From Lepraria neglecta (Eukaryota; Ascomycota; Lecanoromycetes; Lecanorales; Stereocaulaceae): a stretch of DNA of 64,000 bases. Location: NCBI GenBank assembly GCA_033220425.1, contig CM065646.1, positions 813,501 through 877,500 of the forward strand. Reading direction: 5' to 3'. The position numbers and the translations under genes were made by a program. The first letter of the stretch is position 1, and every line of letters starts with the position of its first letter. Under the pieces are notes generated by a model. The model did no database searches and had not been told where the DNA came from. It worked only from the letters and a program-made list of their open reading frames with translations. Shown in pieces: positions 45,844 to 56,282 of the stretch.

Positions 45844-47366
45844 TCAATCGAATTGGAACATGGGCTTGTTAGCCATATCTTCCCACGCCACCGGGGCCAA
45901 GGTAAGATTGTCATCCCAGTCCCAATCGTCCCTCAAGATCGAATTGGATAACTTGTAATGCTCGTCCTCAGCGTTGAGCAGGCCCGTGGTAAAAGAAAGG
46001 GCAGTTTTAGGAGGTGCCCTACCCTCTCCTTCAATATCACCTTCATCGTTCTTAGCTTGTTCCTTCAAGTCGTTTGACTTCCTGATCGTCATTGCTGGCT
46101 TTGCTTGGGGAGGCTGTTGCTTTTTGCTTTGATTGGGCTTTTTTTCAGGAGGTTTCTTCTGCTGAGGAGCTGAATCTTGCTGATTGTAGAGCTCGGGGAA
46201 TCGCAAGCGAAAGCGATCTCGTATCTGTCCACCTGACCTACGGTCGAACTTCAAATCGGGGTCTTTGACCATCAAGTTCCATTGATAGCCATACAAGCGA
46301 AAGCCCTTGTCGAGTTCAGCATCCTCCTTTTCTGACCAGTGACGTTTGCGAGATCTGGATAGCATATAAGCATCTTTTTGGGGAGAACCCTTTTTTGCCG
46401 CTGGTGAGCTCTCTGATTTTTCTGCTCCATTGTTAGCATATGGGCGATTCAATTGTCCTCTTTGGGGTCTTGATTACCATCATCGCTCTCCGGGCCTACT
46501 GGTATAGGCCTGACCCACTTATGGGGCGCATCGGGAGGGAAGCAGACGCGAAACCTGGCAATTGATTAGCGGAGTTGTCTCAAACAGCCGAAAATTACCT
46601 ACCGGTCTTTCAGGTCCATACCTGTTCTCCCTTTCTTGAAATGAAATTCTGAATGCTCCAGAATATTCTTCCATCTTCCCACGCCATAGATCGCAACGCC
46701 TTTCACCAATTGGTCAGTCTCCTCTTCAGTCCATTTTGTTCTCCCTCGATTGTACGTTCTCTTGACCGTAGCGAGACTGGTAGAGCGGTCTTTAATCTTC
46801 CTCCTTCTTGTGGGGGCTTCTCCATCATTCTTCGAAGTCTTTGGAGATCGACCTCTAAAGGGAGAGGAGTCTAGTTTTTCTTGACTTGCGCTTGGCGTAA
46901 TGGGAGGAAAGAGGGCGGCACTTGGAGGTGGTTCGTGTAATTCATTCAGGACGGCGATCGGTTGGAATGGACGTGGCTTGTCTGCCCTTGCCTTGGTTTG
47001 AGGCTTTGGCAATTGAACGAAGTCCGCGATTTGTTCATGATCGTAGAGCTTCTGCTTCTTTCTTGGAGGTTCCTGTAATTGGTGTATTTTCGGAACTTCA
47101 GGTCGTAGAGTAAGCTTGACGGGCGCCAGAGTCTCCCAGTCATCCGTCTCGGGTGCATCCAAAGGCTTTGCTTGTGCAAGTGCTGCTCTTCTGCCGGTAA
47201 GCTTATTTGTCTCACTGTCGATGTTCACACGCGCAATGGGCTCCAAGGGAGACGGTCTTGCAGAGGTAGTAGAAGGTCCTGGGAAGAGATCCTGTAGAGG
47301 AGGGATTCGGAGGGAGGATCGAGAGGGAATGTCGTCAAACATGTCATCAAATAAGTGCATCGCCAT
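45844..47366 (-). CDS. Two-Myb telomere-repeat binding protein, Tay1/Teb1-like, 472 aa
   Basis: Exons on the minus strand 47366-46603, 46554-46478 and 46421-45844 total 1419 nt. There are two Myb/SANT domains: the first at about 212-265 (GRTKWTEEETDQLVKGVAIY, GRWKNILEH, then DLKDRFR, a telobox-like third helix VDLKDKWRN-type), the second at about 300-360 (RKRHWSEKEDAELDKGFRLY, YQWNLM, GGQIRDRFRLRFPEL). Two-Myb proteins of this layout include Yarrowia Tay1 and fission yeast Teb1, which bind TTAGGG-like repeats at telomeres or at promoters of ribosomal-protein and histone genes. The N-terminal 200 residues are Pro-rich and disordered; the C-terminus is acidic with DDWDWDDNL, possibly an activation region. 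The ATG at 47366 has a good context (GCCATGG). Confidence 0.8.
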
Positions 47367-47717
47367 GGCAGAGACTGACAAATGAATGGTGAAGAGATGT
47401 ACAGGGGGAAGACTCCGTTCTTTAAAGGTGGGGAAGAGTAAGAGATGTTGTGCCGTGAGGACTACCGATAAAGTGACTGAGGCAAGTCAGCTGCAAGTGC
47501 GAAATATCATCTGCAGGTACAAAAGCACCTTACGGAGCGCCTCCTGCAGCATCAAGGCTTGCGGCATCTCCCGAAACAGAAGCTCGGTTCGCGGTGTCAT
47601 TCCGCAATGCCAAGTCTTGAACGGCAAGATGTTGACATTCGGCTTACAGCTATCACACCAACCACTCACTCTGGACTCCAATTGCCCTATTTTGTCCTCA
47701 ATCAAACCACAGCAAAC
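47367..47717. promoter_or_regulatory. Divergent promoter, Tay1-like gene and small membrane-protein gene
   Basis: Compact 351-bp gap between divergent start codons. Nothing specific recognised. Confidence 0.4.
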
Positions 47718-48203
47718 ATGGCATCTCTCCTTCCTCCAATCCCCCGATTCGTCTTTACCATCTTCGAACCCATCTCCCTAGTCGCAGGCTTCTTCGCCCC
47801 AATCCTCGACGCCGAGAACTTCGTGAAATCCCAGCTACCCTCTGCGTCTGCTACTCCCATATGGCCCGCAGCCACAACTCGCATCCTCGCCCTACAACTA
47901 GGCAATGTCTACGGTTTGCTTGGCATGATCGGCGTTGGCGTGCTTTACACGACTACCGAGCCCAAAGTGGTGAGAAACTTCTTGCTGGCGTGCGCGGTGG
48001 CAGACGTGGGACATCTGTGGGCTACCTATGCGGTCATGGGACAGAAGGATTTCTTGGATGTGATGAACTGGAATGCAGTGGGGTGGGGAAACATTGGGAT
48101 CACGGCGGGGTTGTTAGTCGTGAGGACATTATATTTGATCGGGGCATTGGGAGAGGATAGGGTTGTTGCGAGTTCGAAGCAGGCCGTGAAGAAGAATACG
48201 TAG
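47718..48203 (+). CDS. Small four-helix membrane protein, DUF7704-like, 161 aa
   Basis: Intronless frame from ATG 47718. Four hydrophobic segments are visible: FVFTIFEPISLVAGFFAPI (about 10-29), LALQLGNVYGLLGMIGVGVL (about 57-77), NFLLACAVADVGHLWATYAV (about 86-106) and WGNIGITAGLLVVRTLYLIG (about 122-142). Polar residues in between (RFVFTIFEP at the start, DVGHL in helix 3) are typical of fungal proteins carrying this uncharacterised domain. The C-terminus is short and basic. I recognise the pattern from many ascomycete genomes; no biochemical function is known to me. Confidence 0.72.
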   Translation: MASLLPPIPRFVFTIFEPISLVAGFFAPILDAENFVKSQLPSASATPIWPAATTRILALQLGNVYGLLGMIGVGVLYTTTEPKVVRNFLLACAVADVGHLWATYAVMGQKDFLDVMNWNAVGWGNIGITAGLLVVRTLYLIGALGEDRVVASSKQAVKKNT

Positions 48204-48395
48204 AGATCTTGGAGGAAGATGTACAATACCTTGTAGCAGTTGAAAGAAAGTTAATGTGGCTCAAGCTGGAAGGCGTTGAGTTTCAATTCTCCTTTTGGGT
48301 GCCGATGACTAGCTACAGCCTAAAGTCTGACCGAAGCTGAACAGTTGACTTCTAGTGATCCATTTCGCATGACTCCGATATTTGGCTTCACACCC

Positions 48396-49538
48396 TTAGT
48401 GGCCTGCAATTGCATATGCACGACGACGGTCTCTCTCCTCAGCAATCGAAAGCTATGCAGAATCAGTATCACTGGTCTTTGTCCATACGATGCACTCCGA
48501 TCACGTACCTTAACACCCTTGCCCTTGGGCAGACTTATCCATGGCTTCTCGTTGCCAATGACAAAAACGTTGGTTTCCCGAGTCGCGAATGAGTTGTCCA
48601 TAGCATCCTTGATGTGCACAATGTTGAAGCCTCCGTCGTGACGCTCACGATGCGTGATCACACCGACACGCCCCATGTTGCGACCACCAGTTGCCATCGC
48701 AATGACAGCGGTATCGAAGCGAATGAATTCGCTGATCTTGCCTGTTGATAGATCGATCTTGACTGTGTCATTTACCTTGATAGCGGGATCGGGGTACCGA
48801 ATCCTATAGTTCAATATCCCGTCAGTATTCTGACTTGGAGATCTACCAAAACTTGGTCCAATGACAGAACCAATGCAGCAAACTCACGTTCGAGCGTCAT
48901 GCAACACCAAAAAAGGAATTCCATTCTTCCCCAACTGCACCCTCTTGACCTTCGCCAGCTTGTATTCCGCCTCTTCAGCTGTGATTCGGTGGACTGTGAA
49001 ACGGCCTTTGGTATCGTAGACAAGACGGAAGTTCTCGCCGGTCTTCTCGATGGAGATGACATCCATGAAGCCGGCGGGGTAGGTGGTATCGGTTCGTACT
49101 TTGCCGTCGACTTTGATGAGGCGTTGCATCACGATGGCTTTGGTTTCGCGGGAGTTGAGGGCATACTTCAGTCTAGGGAGAGGAGCTCAAGTCAGTCATA
49201 GATCGAATCTAAAGTATCTGGGCACAGCGTAGAGGAGAACACTCACCGATTCCGGATGAAGACAATAAGTGGCATGCAGTCGCGGAGTTTGTGGGGACCT
49301 GGGGATGGACGAGGGGCATAGGCACCGGACAATTTGTCCAGTAGCCAATGCGAGGGCGCGCTGAGACGCTTTTGGTGCTTCTTTCTGTGGAGGACAAGCA
49401 AAGTTAGCGATGGTGCTCCAAGCTTGGAATTGTGCTTCTCAGAGTCTGAAGTGTTGAGGTTACTGCACCCCTCTCAGGCTACAGAGATCGTCTCTGGTAA
49501 GTAGAAGTAACAGACTGTACTTACGGTCCACGACCCAT
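48396..49538 (-). CDS. RPS4: 40S ribosomal protein eS4, 262 aa, five exons
   Basis: Small-subunit ribosomal protein. Exons on the minus strand 49538-49525, 49384-49247, 49172-48888, 48803-48509 and 48452-48396 sum to 789 nt; introns 140, 74, 84 and 56 nt. The first coding exon is 14 nt (MGRGP). The N-terminus [20 protein letters not shown], the S4 RNA-binding part ([20 protein letters not shown]) and the central domain with [20 protein letters not shown] (KOW motif) match eS4 closely. The last exon encodes [17 protein letters not shown], the expected C-terminus. A longer open frame reading past the last donor to 48320 is intron read-through. Length equals other eukaryotic eS4. Confidence 0.97.
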
Positions 49539-49779
49539 GATTGCAGTATCTCTGGGCTGTTTCTCTTGGGGTGGTGGTGCAGAGGTCAACGTTCTATCCA
49601 AAATCCAAGGATTTGGTGCGCCACTAAGGTAAGCGAGGCCGAGGAGGCCTTGGCGAGGATTCGAGCCCTGAAAGCCAAGGTGACAGAAATCTGCCCCGGT
49701 ATCACCCTCCAAACTACTTCCCTCCCAGCTTCCTTTCCATTTTTTTCAAACATCCTTACCATTTCATCTCATTGCGGAG
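49539..49779. promoter_or_regulatory. Divergent promoter, eS4 and sirtuin relic
   Basis: A 241-bp gap between divergent start codons. A pyrimidine-rich tract lies at about 49705-49765, just before the sirtuin start. Confidence 0.4.
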
Positions 49780-50904
49780 ATGGCATCTGCAGAATCCGAC
49801 TTGGTGAGATGCTACGACGATGGACGCGCACTTCATGCCAACATTGGTTTGAAAAGGACTCAGAAGATGTGTGACAATTTGACCGCGGCCTCCAAGTCAA
49901 GGAAGAGGCGGGCATGCCCTCAGGAGGGTTCTCGAGGTAGGAGGTCCAGATGCAGTATCATGAAGCCTTACTGATCGTGGAATAGACCGGCCAATTGTAA
50001 TTGACGATGATGTGGATTCGCCAAAACGGACGGCTTCCACTCAGGACCAATCAACGAGAGGCACCGAATCAGAAAGAGAGCCCAAAAATGAAAGGATCGC
50101 TTCAGACCATCCGCGAACCCGTGGATGACTTTAGCCGATTGAGGGAGCTCGTGCGATCGAGTGGAAAGATTGTCGTTATTAGCGGGGCCGGCATCTCTGT
50201 CAGTGCAGGCTGTGAGTTGAAGCTCGTTTGTAAATTCCTTCGTCGATACTGATTTACCTAGTTCCCACCTTTGAGGATATGCGGAAATCCAAACAGACCT
50301 CGTTCGACCGCTCTCTCTACTCCTCTTCCGAGGAGATGATCAGCTTCCACTCCACAGTCCGTGATATGTGTGAACGCCTGCATTCGGATTTGACCGAGCC
50401 TTCAGCTTTCCACAAGGTTATGGACGAGCTTGCGCAAACTCGCCCTCATTTTCGGCACTATACACAGAATATTGATTGCGTCGAGCGCTTGTTACCTGAT
50501 CTCGACGCCAAGACGATACGCCTTCATGGTCGAGTTGATCAAGCCCGATGCGAGATATGTAACTGGGTTTGTGACTACAAGCCACATCTGTTCCAAGGTT
50601 CCGATTCGCTATACTGTCAAAGGTGCTTGCAAAGAAGCCAGGCCCGGATATTGAAGGGCAAGCGATCATTGAACATTGGCAGGCTGAGACCCAACGTACT
50701 TTTATACGGCGAGCCTCACCCAGATGACAAAGAGATTCTGGAAACTGCTAAGCATGATTTGAGAATATGCCCGGAGCTGGTGTTGATCGTTGGCACACGA
50801 AGCTAGGGATTCCTGGCGCTCGGTCGATAGCCGCAGATTTTTGCCACGCTGCCCGGAGCGTGGGTAGGGCAGGTTTTTGGATCAGCAAGGAGGAGCCAAT
50901 GTGA
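49780..50904 (+). pseudogene. Hst3/Hst4-like sirtuin, frameshifted and truncated
   Basis: NAD-dependent deacetylase relic. A first exon from ATG 49780 joins over a 50-nt intron (GTAGGA...ATAG) to a Ser/Asp-rich linker. The frame carrying that linker (DRPIVIDDDVDSPKRTAS) ends in a stop near 50125, while the sirtuin core starts in a different frame with REPVDDFSRLRELV, so a frameshift lies at about 50040-50110. The core is otherwise good: KIVVISGAGISVSAG (NAD loop), then a 48-nt intron, HYTQNIDCVE, RLHGRV with the catalytic His, CEIC and YCQRC as the zinc knot, and PNVLLYGEPHP. A second frameshift near 50803 puts the conserved GIPGARSIAADF out of frame, and the match ends at about 50904, close to transposon sequence. 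A functional Hst-type sirtuin should exist elsewhere in this genome. Confidence 0.8.
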
Positions 50905-50939
50905 AGTGTAAAGTCCCTGTGTGATTATGTCCTCATAGA

Positions 50940-51970
50940 AGATTGCGATAAGGTTATTCGCCTAGATATTTTCAAATTGTTTAATTAAGGTACGTTTATA
51001 TCACTACAAGCCATTCTCAACTTCACTGTCGTATGTTTATTTAAAGAAAATTTAATAATTATTAAATCGATAACGATAGGCACGATAAAAGCGACGTATA
51101 TATGCTTTTAAATCTCTAAAGCTCTCTTTAATAAGATTAAAATTAGGCGAATAAAGTGGAAAAAAACGAAGCAAGACGCCCTTTATTATATAAGCCTTTA
51201 AAAGCACTTCACTAGCCGTAAAATGGATTAATGCATTATTTAATATAATGACAGATCGTGGGCCTAGGTATGCTTTATATATTAGTAAGAGCTCATCGAT
51301 AATAAAGTCCTTTACTAATTGAGCTATACAAGTGCCCTCAAAGGTCGTCGATTTTATATACCCTTCGATAGTATACGCAGGTAAAACTGACACTCTTGTC
51401 CTGCTTACAACCCAACGCTGTACTACCGCTCGAGATCCGACACACGACTATCCATACTGACGATCACCGGTACGGTCGTCGCTGCCAGATTCGTCACAAA
51501 ACACTAGTTGATCTGCAGTGAAGTCTTGTAGGTCATCTTGCCACTGAATTCTTAGATCCTGATTGCGTTGAGCCGCCTCTACCTTCAGCTTCTTCCTTGT
51601 GATATTGATCTTCTTTAACACCTTCGATACAGTTGATTGGCGTATGTCGATATCGTAGGCATCAAGCAAAAATGCTTGCAATTCGTCTTGATACATCCAA
51701 GGCCGTAAGTCTAAAATGGCCTTAATTGACTACTGCATCTGCCATGTAACTACAGCTTTCGGGCTCCAGTTCGACGGCTAGGTGGTTAGCTCAGCTTGTA
51801 CTCGGTGCTTATGACGATATATCGTAGATATATGGCAGCTATAATCGGAGGCAAGGCTTCGACAGTAGGCGTTGTCGACTATGGCGTCTGGATCGCGTAG
51901 GGCAGCTTCGATTGCGCTTACGACGCTTGGGTGCAAATTGGAGGGCATCGCGGAGTCCTAAAAAATGATA
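50940..51970 (-). mobile_element. Tc1/IS630-type transposon relic A
   Basis: AT-rich segment holding a transposase frame from ATG 51948 to about 51052 with at least four in-frame stops (after ELTT, WQMQ, RQYG and others). Parts recognised: N-terminal HTH, a second helix-turn-helix region with DAYDIDIRQSTVSKVLKKI, first catalytic Asp in QLVFCDESG, then ILNNALIHF and SPNFNLIKESF. At the second and third catalytic positions, Asn and Lys replace the Asp and Glu expected for this family, each through a G-to-A change. The copy is dead, and the lesion pattern fits repeat-induced point mutation. Exact ends and terminal repeats were not found; the limits given are approximate. Confidence 0.82.
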
Positions 51971-52029
51971 CGTTAGCAGATTGCCTGACCTTCAAATTGA
52001 GCTTTATACCACCTCAATTGGATATGTAG

Positions 52030-53710
52030 TTAAATACTTATTCGTGGTATATGATATTACTAATCTGAGAGTAGCGACCAATTGACCCTTTTTTAAAGCG
52101 CACTAAAAGTTCGCTTAGCCTAATACCTGCAGCTCGCCGGCGATACCTCTCCTTCCTGTCGACGGCGATATACGGCCGAATATCACTCCATTTGCCCTCC
52201 TCCCGACCCTCACGATACTCATTCCCACTCCTCAACTCAATGAGCTTTGCAATATGACGTGGCATACGCTCAATCCACGACTGGATCATCTTCTGTGATA
52301 GCTCCTTTTCCCAGCAGCGTGTCCATACTTTAGTGAGGATTGCTTTGGTTCTTGGACAGCCCTTCCGAGTCGTACGCCTCTTCATCCACTACTAGTAAGG
52401 CTCAATTTGGTTAAGGTCGGGGGAGTTACTACACCATACCATACGTAGTACGCTGGCGTCCATAAAGATCTGCTCCTAGTATTTCGAGGCGTGGCTAGGG
52501 GCTCGATCTTCCTGAACAATAGACTCAGGCCCACAGAATTGAGCGAATGGGATCAGCTTTTTAATAAGAATAACTGTCTGATATCCGTACCAGTCAATAC
52601 CTCCCTTTTTACAATCGCGTACGATTTTTCCATGGGCTTTATCCCATTTCCACTGTGGCTTCGGCCCTCTTGTATTCCGAAGGCCCATTCTTCTCATTGC
52701 AGTATTCAGCTCCCATTCAGTCTTCATCCGTGGTTCTAGCTCAGTATTCAAGGCGTCGATATACGCCTAAGAAGCTTCCTTTTCTACTGCAGTCTCTTCC
52801 TTCCATATATAACAAGGGCCTTTTTTATCGTATGTAAAGCAGCCCCAGAACATGAACTCCATAAACCCAGCCCAGCGATTTCGAGTCACTGTCTTATGAT
52901 ATTTCTCTTGGCTTGTACGCCAAACCCTTACTTTTCCACGCCTAGCTCCTAAGCATACAGACGTCTCATCAGTCCAAATCACCCTCTTCCAGTCTTCCAA
53001 CGACCAGTGCTGGTACTGGAGCGCGAACTGGATCCGGGCTTCCATCATCGCTGGTGTAAGGCCGGGTTTCTTTGTAGGTTTGACCGATCTTAAACAGTGG
53101 AGGCGTAAAAGTCGAAGGATTGTGGAGGAGGAGAGATTATACTCATATGCGATACGGGCAGAAGGTTTCTCACGTTCATTCCTATCCTTACGTACTAATT
53201 AATGAGTAGATATGGAAATAAAGCGAAGGTATACTCACTAGAATTTAGGATCGCAGCCTCTTTCTCAGCAGTTACTTTTTTTGGCCTCCCCTTTCGGAAC
53301 GTATCATTCACATACTCCTCCTTTAGTACGGTTGATACGGTTGAATTAAAGCCCCTTTCACGGGCTTTATCCATCAATCGTTATACCGATAGGCCATTAT
53401 TTGCTGTTGAGAGGCCTGCTGTAGCCGCAGCAACATTCTTGTCAACCCCATACTCAGCAAGGGCTAAGGCCTGAAGTCTTTGGGTAACTGTGTGATTTAT
53501 GCCCCGAGGATCCTTCGTTCTAGCGACGTTTACTACTTCAATAGCTTCTGAAGTAGGAGGGTTTGGGCTTAATAGCCCTGTAGGAGCCCCTTGTCTAGGG
53601 GCTATAACTGTTGAGTACACCCTACGAGTTCTACGAAAATTCCTAACTACCCTTGGCCATACCCAGGCCATAAATGAGGCTAAATATGTCGACATTTTGT
53701 ATGCTTTGCA
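52030..53710 (-). mobile_element. Tc1-like transposon relic B
   Basis: A second, unrelated Tc1-type element in the same orientation, directly beside relic A. The transposase frame starts about 53695 (MSTYLASFMAWVWPRVVRNF) and runs to about 52038 with several in-frame stops. Recognisable parts: NATVTQ-like HTH region with GRPKKVTAEKEAA, first catalytic Asp in VIWTDETSVCLGARRGK, WGCFTYDKKGPCYIW, second Asp in VQEDRAPSHASKY, and NSPDLNQIEPYW. The C-terminal extension (MKRRTTRKGCPRTKA) is typical of the fungal lineage with long ends. It inserts within about 70 bp of the 3' end of the cluster regulator. Limits approximate. Confidence 0.8.
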
Positions 53711-53780
53711 TATGCCAAGAAACCCTGGTTGCTGAGTCAACCGGGATGTGGCATTCAGTAAGAAATCAAGACTTTTGGTG

Positions 53781-55073
53781 TCATCCTCCGTATGCAAGCG
53801 CTGAATCCATCGTCTCGTCTCTCGTAGGGACCGAAAACAGCCTCTTGACGCCACCGGCCTTCTTCTCAAGCCACAGGCGCGTGTAATCGCACGCAATCAC
53901 AAACGCCATGTGCCGCGACGGGTCTGGGAGGCTGGCCGACGCGTTGTGCAGGTCCCGCAGATACAGTGTAAGCTGCGACAGCAGCCTCTCCAGCTTGCGA
54001 AATGACAGCAGGTACAGCCTCTGCCGGAGGTCCATCTCGTCCTCCTCCTCCAGTTCGAGCACGCCCCACGACAGCCGGGGCTCCATGAGGCCTCCCAGGG
54101 ACATGTTGGTGCTACTTGGAGTGGCGACCCTGCCGGAACTGGACTTGCTCCCCCTCTCGGCGTTTCCCAAGGTCGCTAACTCGGCCGCCGCCGCCGACGA
54201 CGACAACGACGATGACCTGCGCAGCGAGGACTCGCTGGCGAGCATCTTGAAGTCGTCAATAACGTAGCCGATGAGCATGGCGACGGCCATGATGTGGATG
54301 GGCTCGGAGTCCTCGCGGCCGTGCGCGCACCCCATCGACGTCTCGGACGACACGATGCATTGCTTCAGCTTGGCGAGCTGCGCGTCGAGCGACAGCCGCT
54401 GGTCGTTGCTGCTGCCGCCGCCGCGCATCGACGCCAGCAGCTCCGTGACGCCTGCGTGGCAAGTGCATTCGCCCTCGCCGTTCAGCGCCCGACGCGTCCC
54501 CATGTCAATGGCGTCGCTATTGTGGTTGGCGCCGAAGAGGGACTCCAGGTTGGCGTACTCGGCTCCCGTCGTTGAGAAGTACCCAGGCGCCATGGCCGTG
54601 CTGCTGGTGCTGCCGGTGACTAGGCCGCTAAAGTCCAGCAGCTGCGCGGCGCGGTGCATTGAGTCGGTTTCGGTTGCCGTCGGAAACATATAATCGCCGA
54701 GAAGGTTTGCATTATTATTGTGCGCCTCGGCCGGTTCGTCGGGAATGGCACAACCGTTGGACCAGGTCGCAGTTTTACTCGTACTGTTGCTATTGGTACT
54801 GGTACTGGTACGAGTATCGCTACTGGACGGGAGCCGCGGAGGCCTCCCTAGCCGCGAAAGCCTCCCTCCCCGCTGCGACGGGGGGATCGAGATGGGCGGC
54901 GCGTCCTTGTGTGTCCTCCGCGACAGACCGTAGATGCACTCGGTTTCGTTGCGCTCACACCTCGTGCAAGTCGGCTTTCGCTGGCTGCACCGCACTTTGG
55001 ACTCGTTGCAGGCGTTGCACGACGCTCGTAGTCGCATCCTGTTTTCGTCTATCATTGCTGGCCAACTTAGCAT
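53781..55073 (-). CDS. AflR-type Zn2Cys6 transcription factor, 430 aa
   Basis: Likely pathway-specific activator of the adjacent cluster. The binuclear zinc cluster is at residues 19-46: CNACNESKVRCSQRKPTCTRC, then ERNETEC, followed by the linker YGLSRRTHKDAPP. This linker and the following Ser/Thr-rich region are characteristic of the aflatoxin regulator family and of cercosporin CTB8-like factors. The middle (about 235-350) matches the AflR-regulatory domain pattern (ECTCHAGVTELLASM, LDAQLAKLKQCIVSSETSM, IMAVAMLIGYVIDDFKMLA). C-terminal helices LYLLSFRKLERLLSQLTLYL and HMAFVIACDYTRLWLEKK are complete. Length fits the family. The gene is notably GC-rich compared with the transposon sequence immediately downstream. 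Relic B begins within about 70 bp of its stop codon, so its 3' UTR may be altered. Confidence 0.9.
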   Translation of the reverse strand: MLSWPAMIDENRMRLRASCNACNESKVRCSQRKPTCTRCERNETECIYGLSRRTHKDAPPISIPPSQRGGRLSRLGRPPRLPSSSDTRTSTSTNSNSTSKTATWSNGCAIPDEPAEAHNNNANLLGDYMFPTATETDSMHRAAQLLDFSGLVTGSTSSTAMAPGYFSTTGAEYANLESLFGANHNSDAIDMGTRRALNGEGECTCHAGVTELLASMRGGGSSNDQRLSLDAQLAKLKQCIVSSETSMGCAHGREDSEPIHIMAVAMLIGYVIDDFKMLASESSLRRSSSLSSSAAAAELATLGNAERGSKSSSGRVATPSSTNMSLGGLMEPRLSWGVLELEEEDEMDLRQRLYLLSFRKLERLLSQLTLYLRDLHNASASLPDPSRHMAFVIACDYTRLWLEKKAGGVKRLFSVPTRDETMDSALAYGG

Positions 55074-55288
55074 TGTTGTTATGTTCGATAAAAGATATAG
55101 TAGGCACCTTACATCCTACTGTAGAATGAGGTGACAGTGTTGAATACTATCCTGTTTAGACGTTCACAGTACGCTGTGCCACCGTGCCCTTATTTCCTTG
55201 CTGTGCCGCAACGACGATTGCGTTAGGTGTGAACCGGCACTACTGGTTAAAAGGCGGTATGTAGTCGATGGTTCACTACATGGAAGTA

Positions 55289-56280
55289 CTACCTACAGGG
55301 GGAAACAAATGTAACTTTGCCCCATCACGCTGCTTTTAGAGTGACACTACAGAGGCAAAAGCTAGAAAATGAAGCTATTCAGACTATTCTACCACTTTGT
55401 ATACAATCCATTAGCATCCTTAGTATCTTGATAGCGCTCATGTATTGTATGTACTAAGTTCCTGACTTCTGCGTCTGTAATAAGCCCTCAAGCTTCCAAA
55501 ATAGCTGCTTTTAGCTTCTTGGAGTTCCTGTGGACTTCTAGGTGCAATGTTTGCAAAATGTCCTTCATTCTATCCCAAAGAGCCTCAATAGGAGACAAAT
55601 CTGGAGAAAATGGACAATGAAACACAGGAATAATGTTCCAAGATGCTAAATATGCCATTGTAGACTCTGCGGTGTATCCTAGACCTCCATCTTGCTGAAA
55701 ACTAAGCCTTAGATAATTCCACATATAATTAATAACTATAGGAAGAGTGTGTTCCACGTACGTCTCTTTAGTAATTTCCTCCACACCAACTCTCCCATTC
55801 CAGCCATTTAGGAAGCTCTACCCATGGGATATCGCGAGTAAAAGAGGATTGGGTAACCCATTCGATTAAGTGCTTGCGATGAGGTGTGTCAAGAAGGACA
55901 TGTCTGCCAGTACGGTGCTTTTGAGGTAAAGGTCTATTATCAAGAGCATAATAGACTTGCCGGCGAGTTATACGTGGAATTAAGAGAATGATATCATCAA
56001 CTGACCAACCTGCTTCATAATATAGAGTTTGAATGCGTAGTCTATCATCCCTAGAAGCTATATAAGTAGGCGTTTTAGGCGTAGGGACGTACATAGTTGA
56101 TTCTACCATAATTGATGATTTTGATGACAGAATCCTCACCTTAAAAGCAGCCTGAACAGCTGACTTTTTGGGTTAGAACAGCTGATTTTAGGATCATCCT
56201 ATAGGCTAATACCCCTGCAAATCTGGTGCTTTCCACCGGACAAGCCCCCTGCAGTTACATTTGTTTCCGCCTGTAGGTAG
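55289..56280 (-). mobile_element. Deletion-derivative Tc1-like element, 992 bp, TIRs and TA duplication
   Basis: Inverted termini are clear: CTACCTACAGGGGGAAACAA begins at 55289, and the inverse copy ends at 56280; about 34 bp match with few differences. TA flanks both sides (55287-55288, 56281-56282). Inside, on the minus strand, a transposase N-terminus (56139 downward; HTH with WSVDDIILLIPRITRRQVYY) runs to about 55768 and stops; a C-terminal DDE piece (LSFQQDGGLGYTAESTM, FSPDLSPIEALWDRM) occupies 55784-55488. The region between the first catalytic Asp and the second is missing, so the copy is nonautonomous. It sits in the gap between the cluster regulator and the methyltransferase. Confidence 0.9.
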
Positions 56281-56282
56281 TA

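Noticed and set aside
48320-48508. Continuation of the eS4 open frame to 48320
   Set aside because: This is intron read-through; the spliced last exon gives the expected [13 protein letters not shown] ending.
49640-49690. B-box-like GGATTCGAGCCC suggesting a tRNA gene
   Set aside because: No matching T-arm stem, acceptor stem or A box could be found on either strand.
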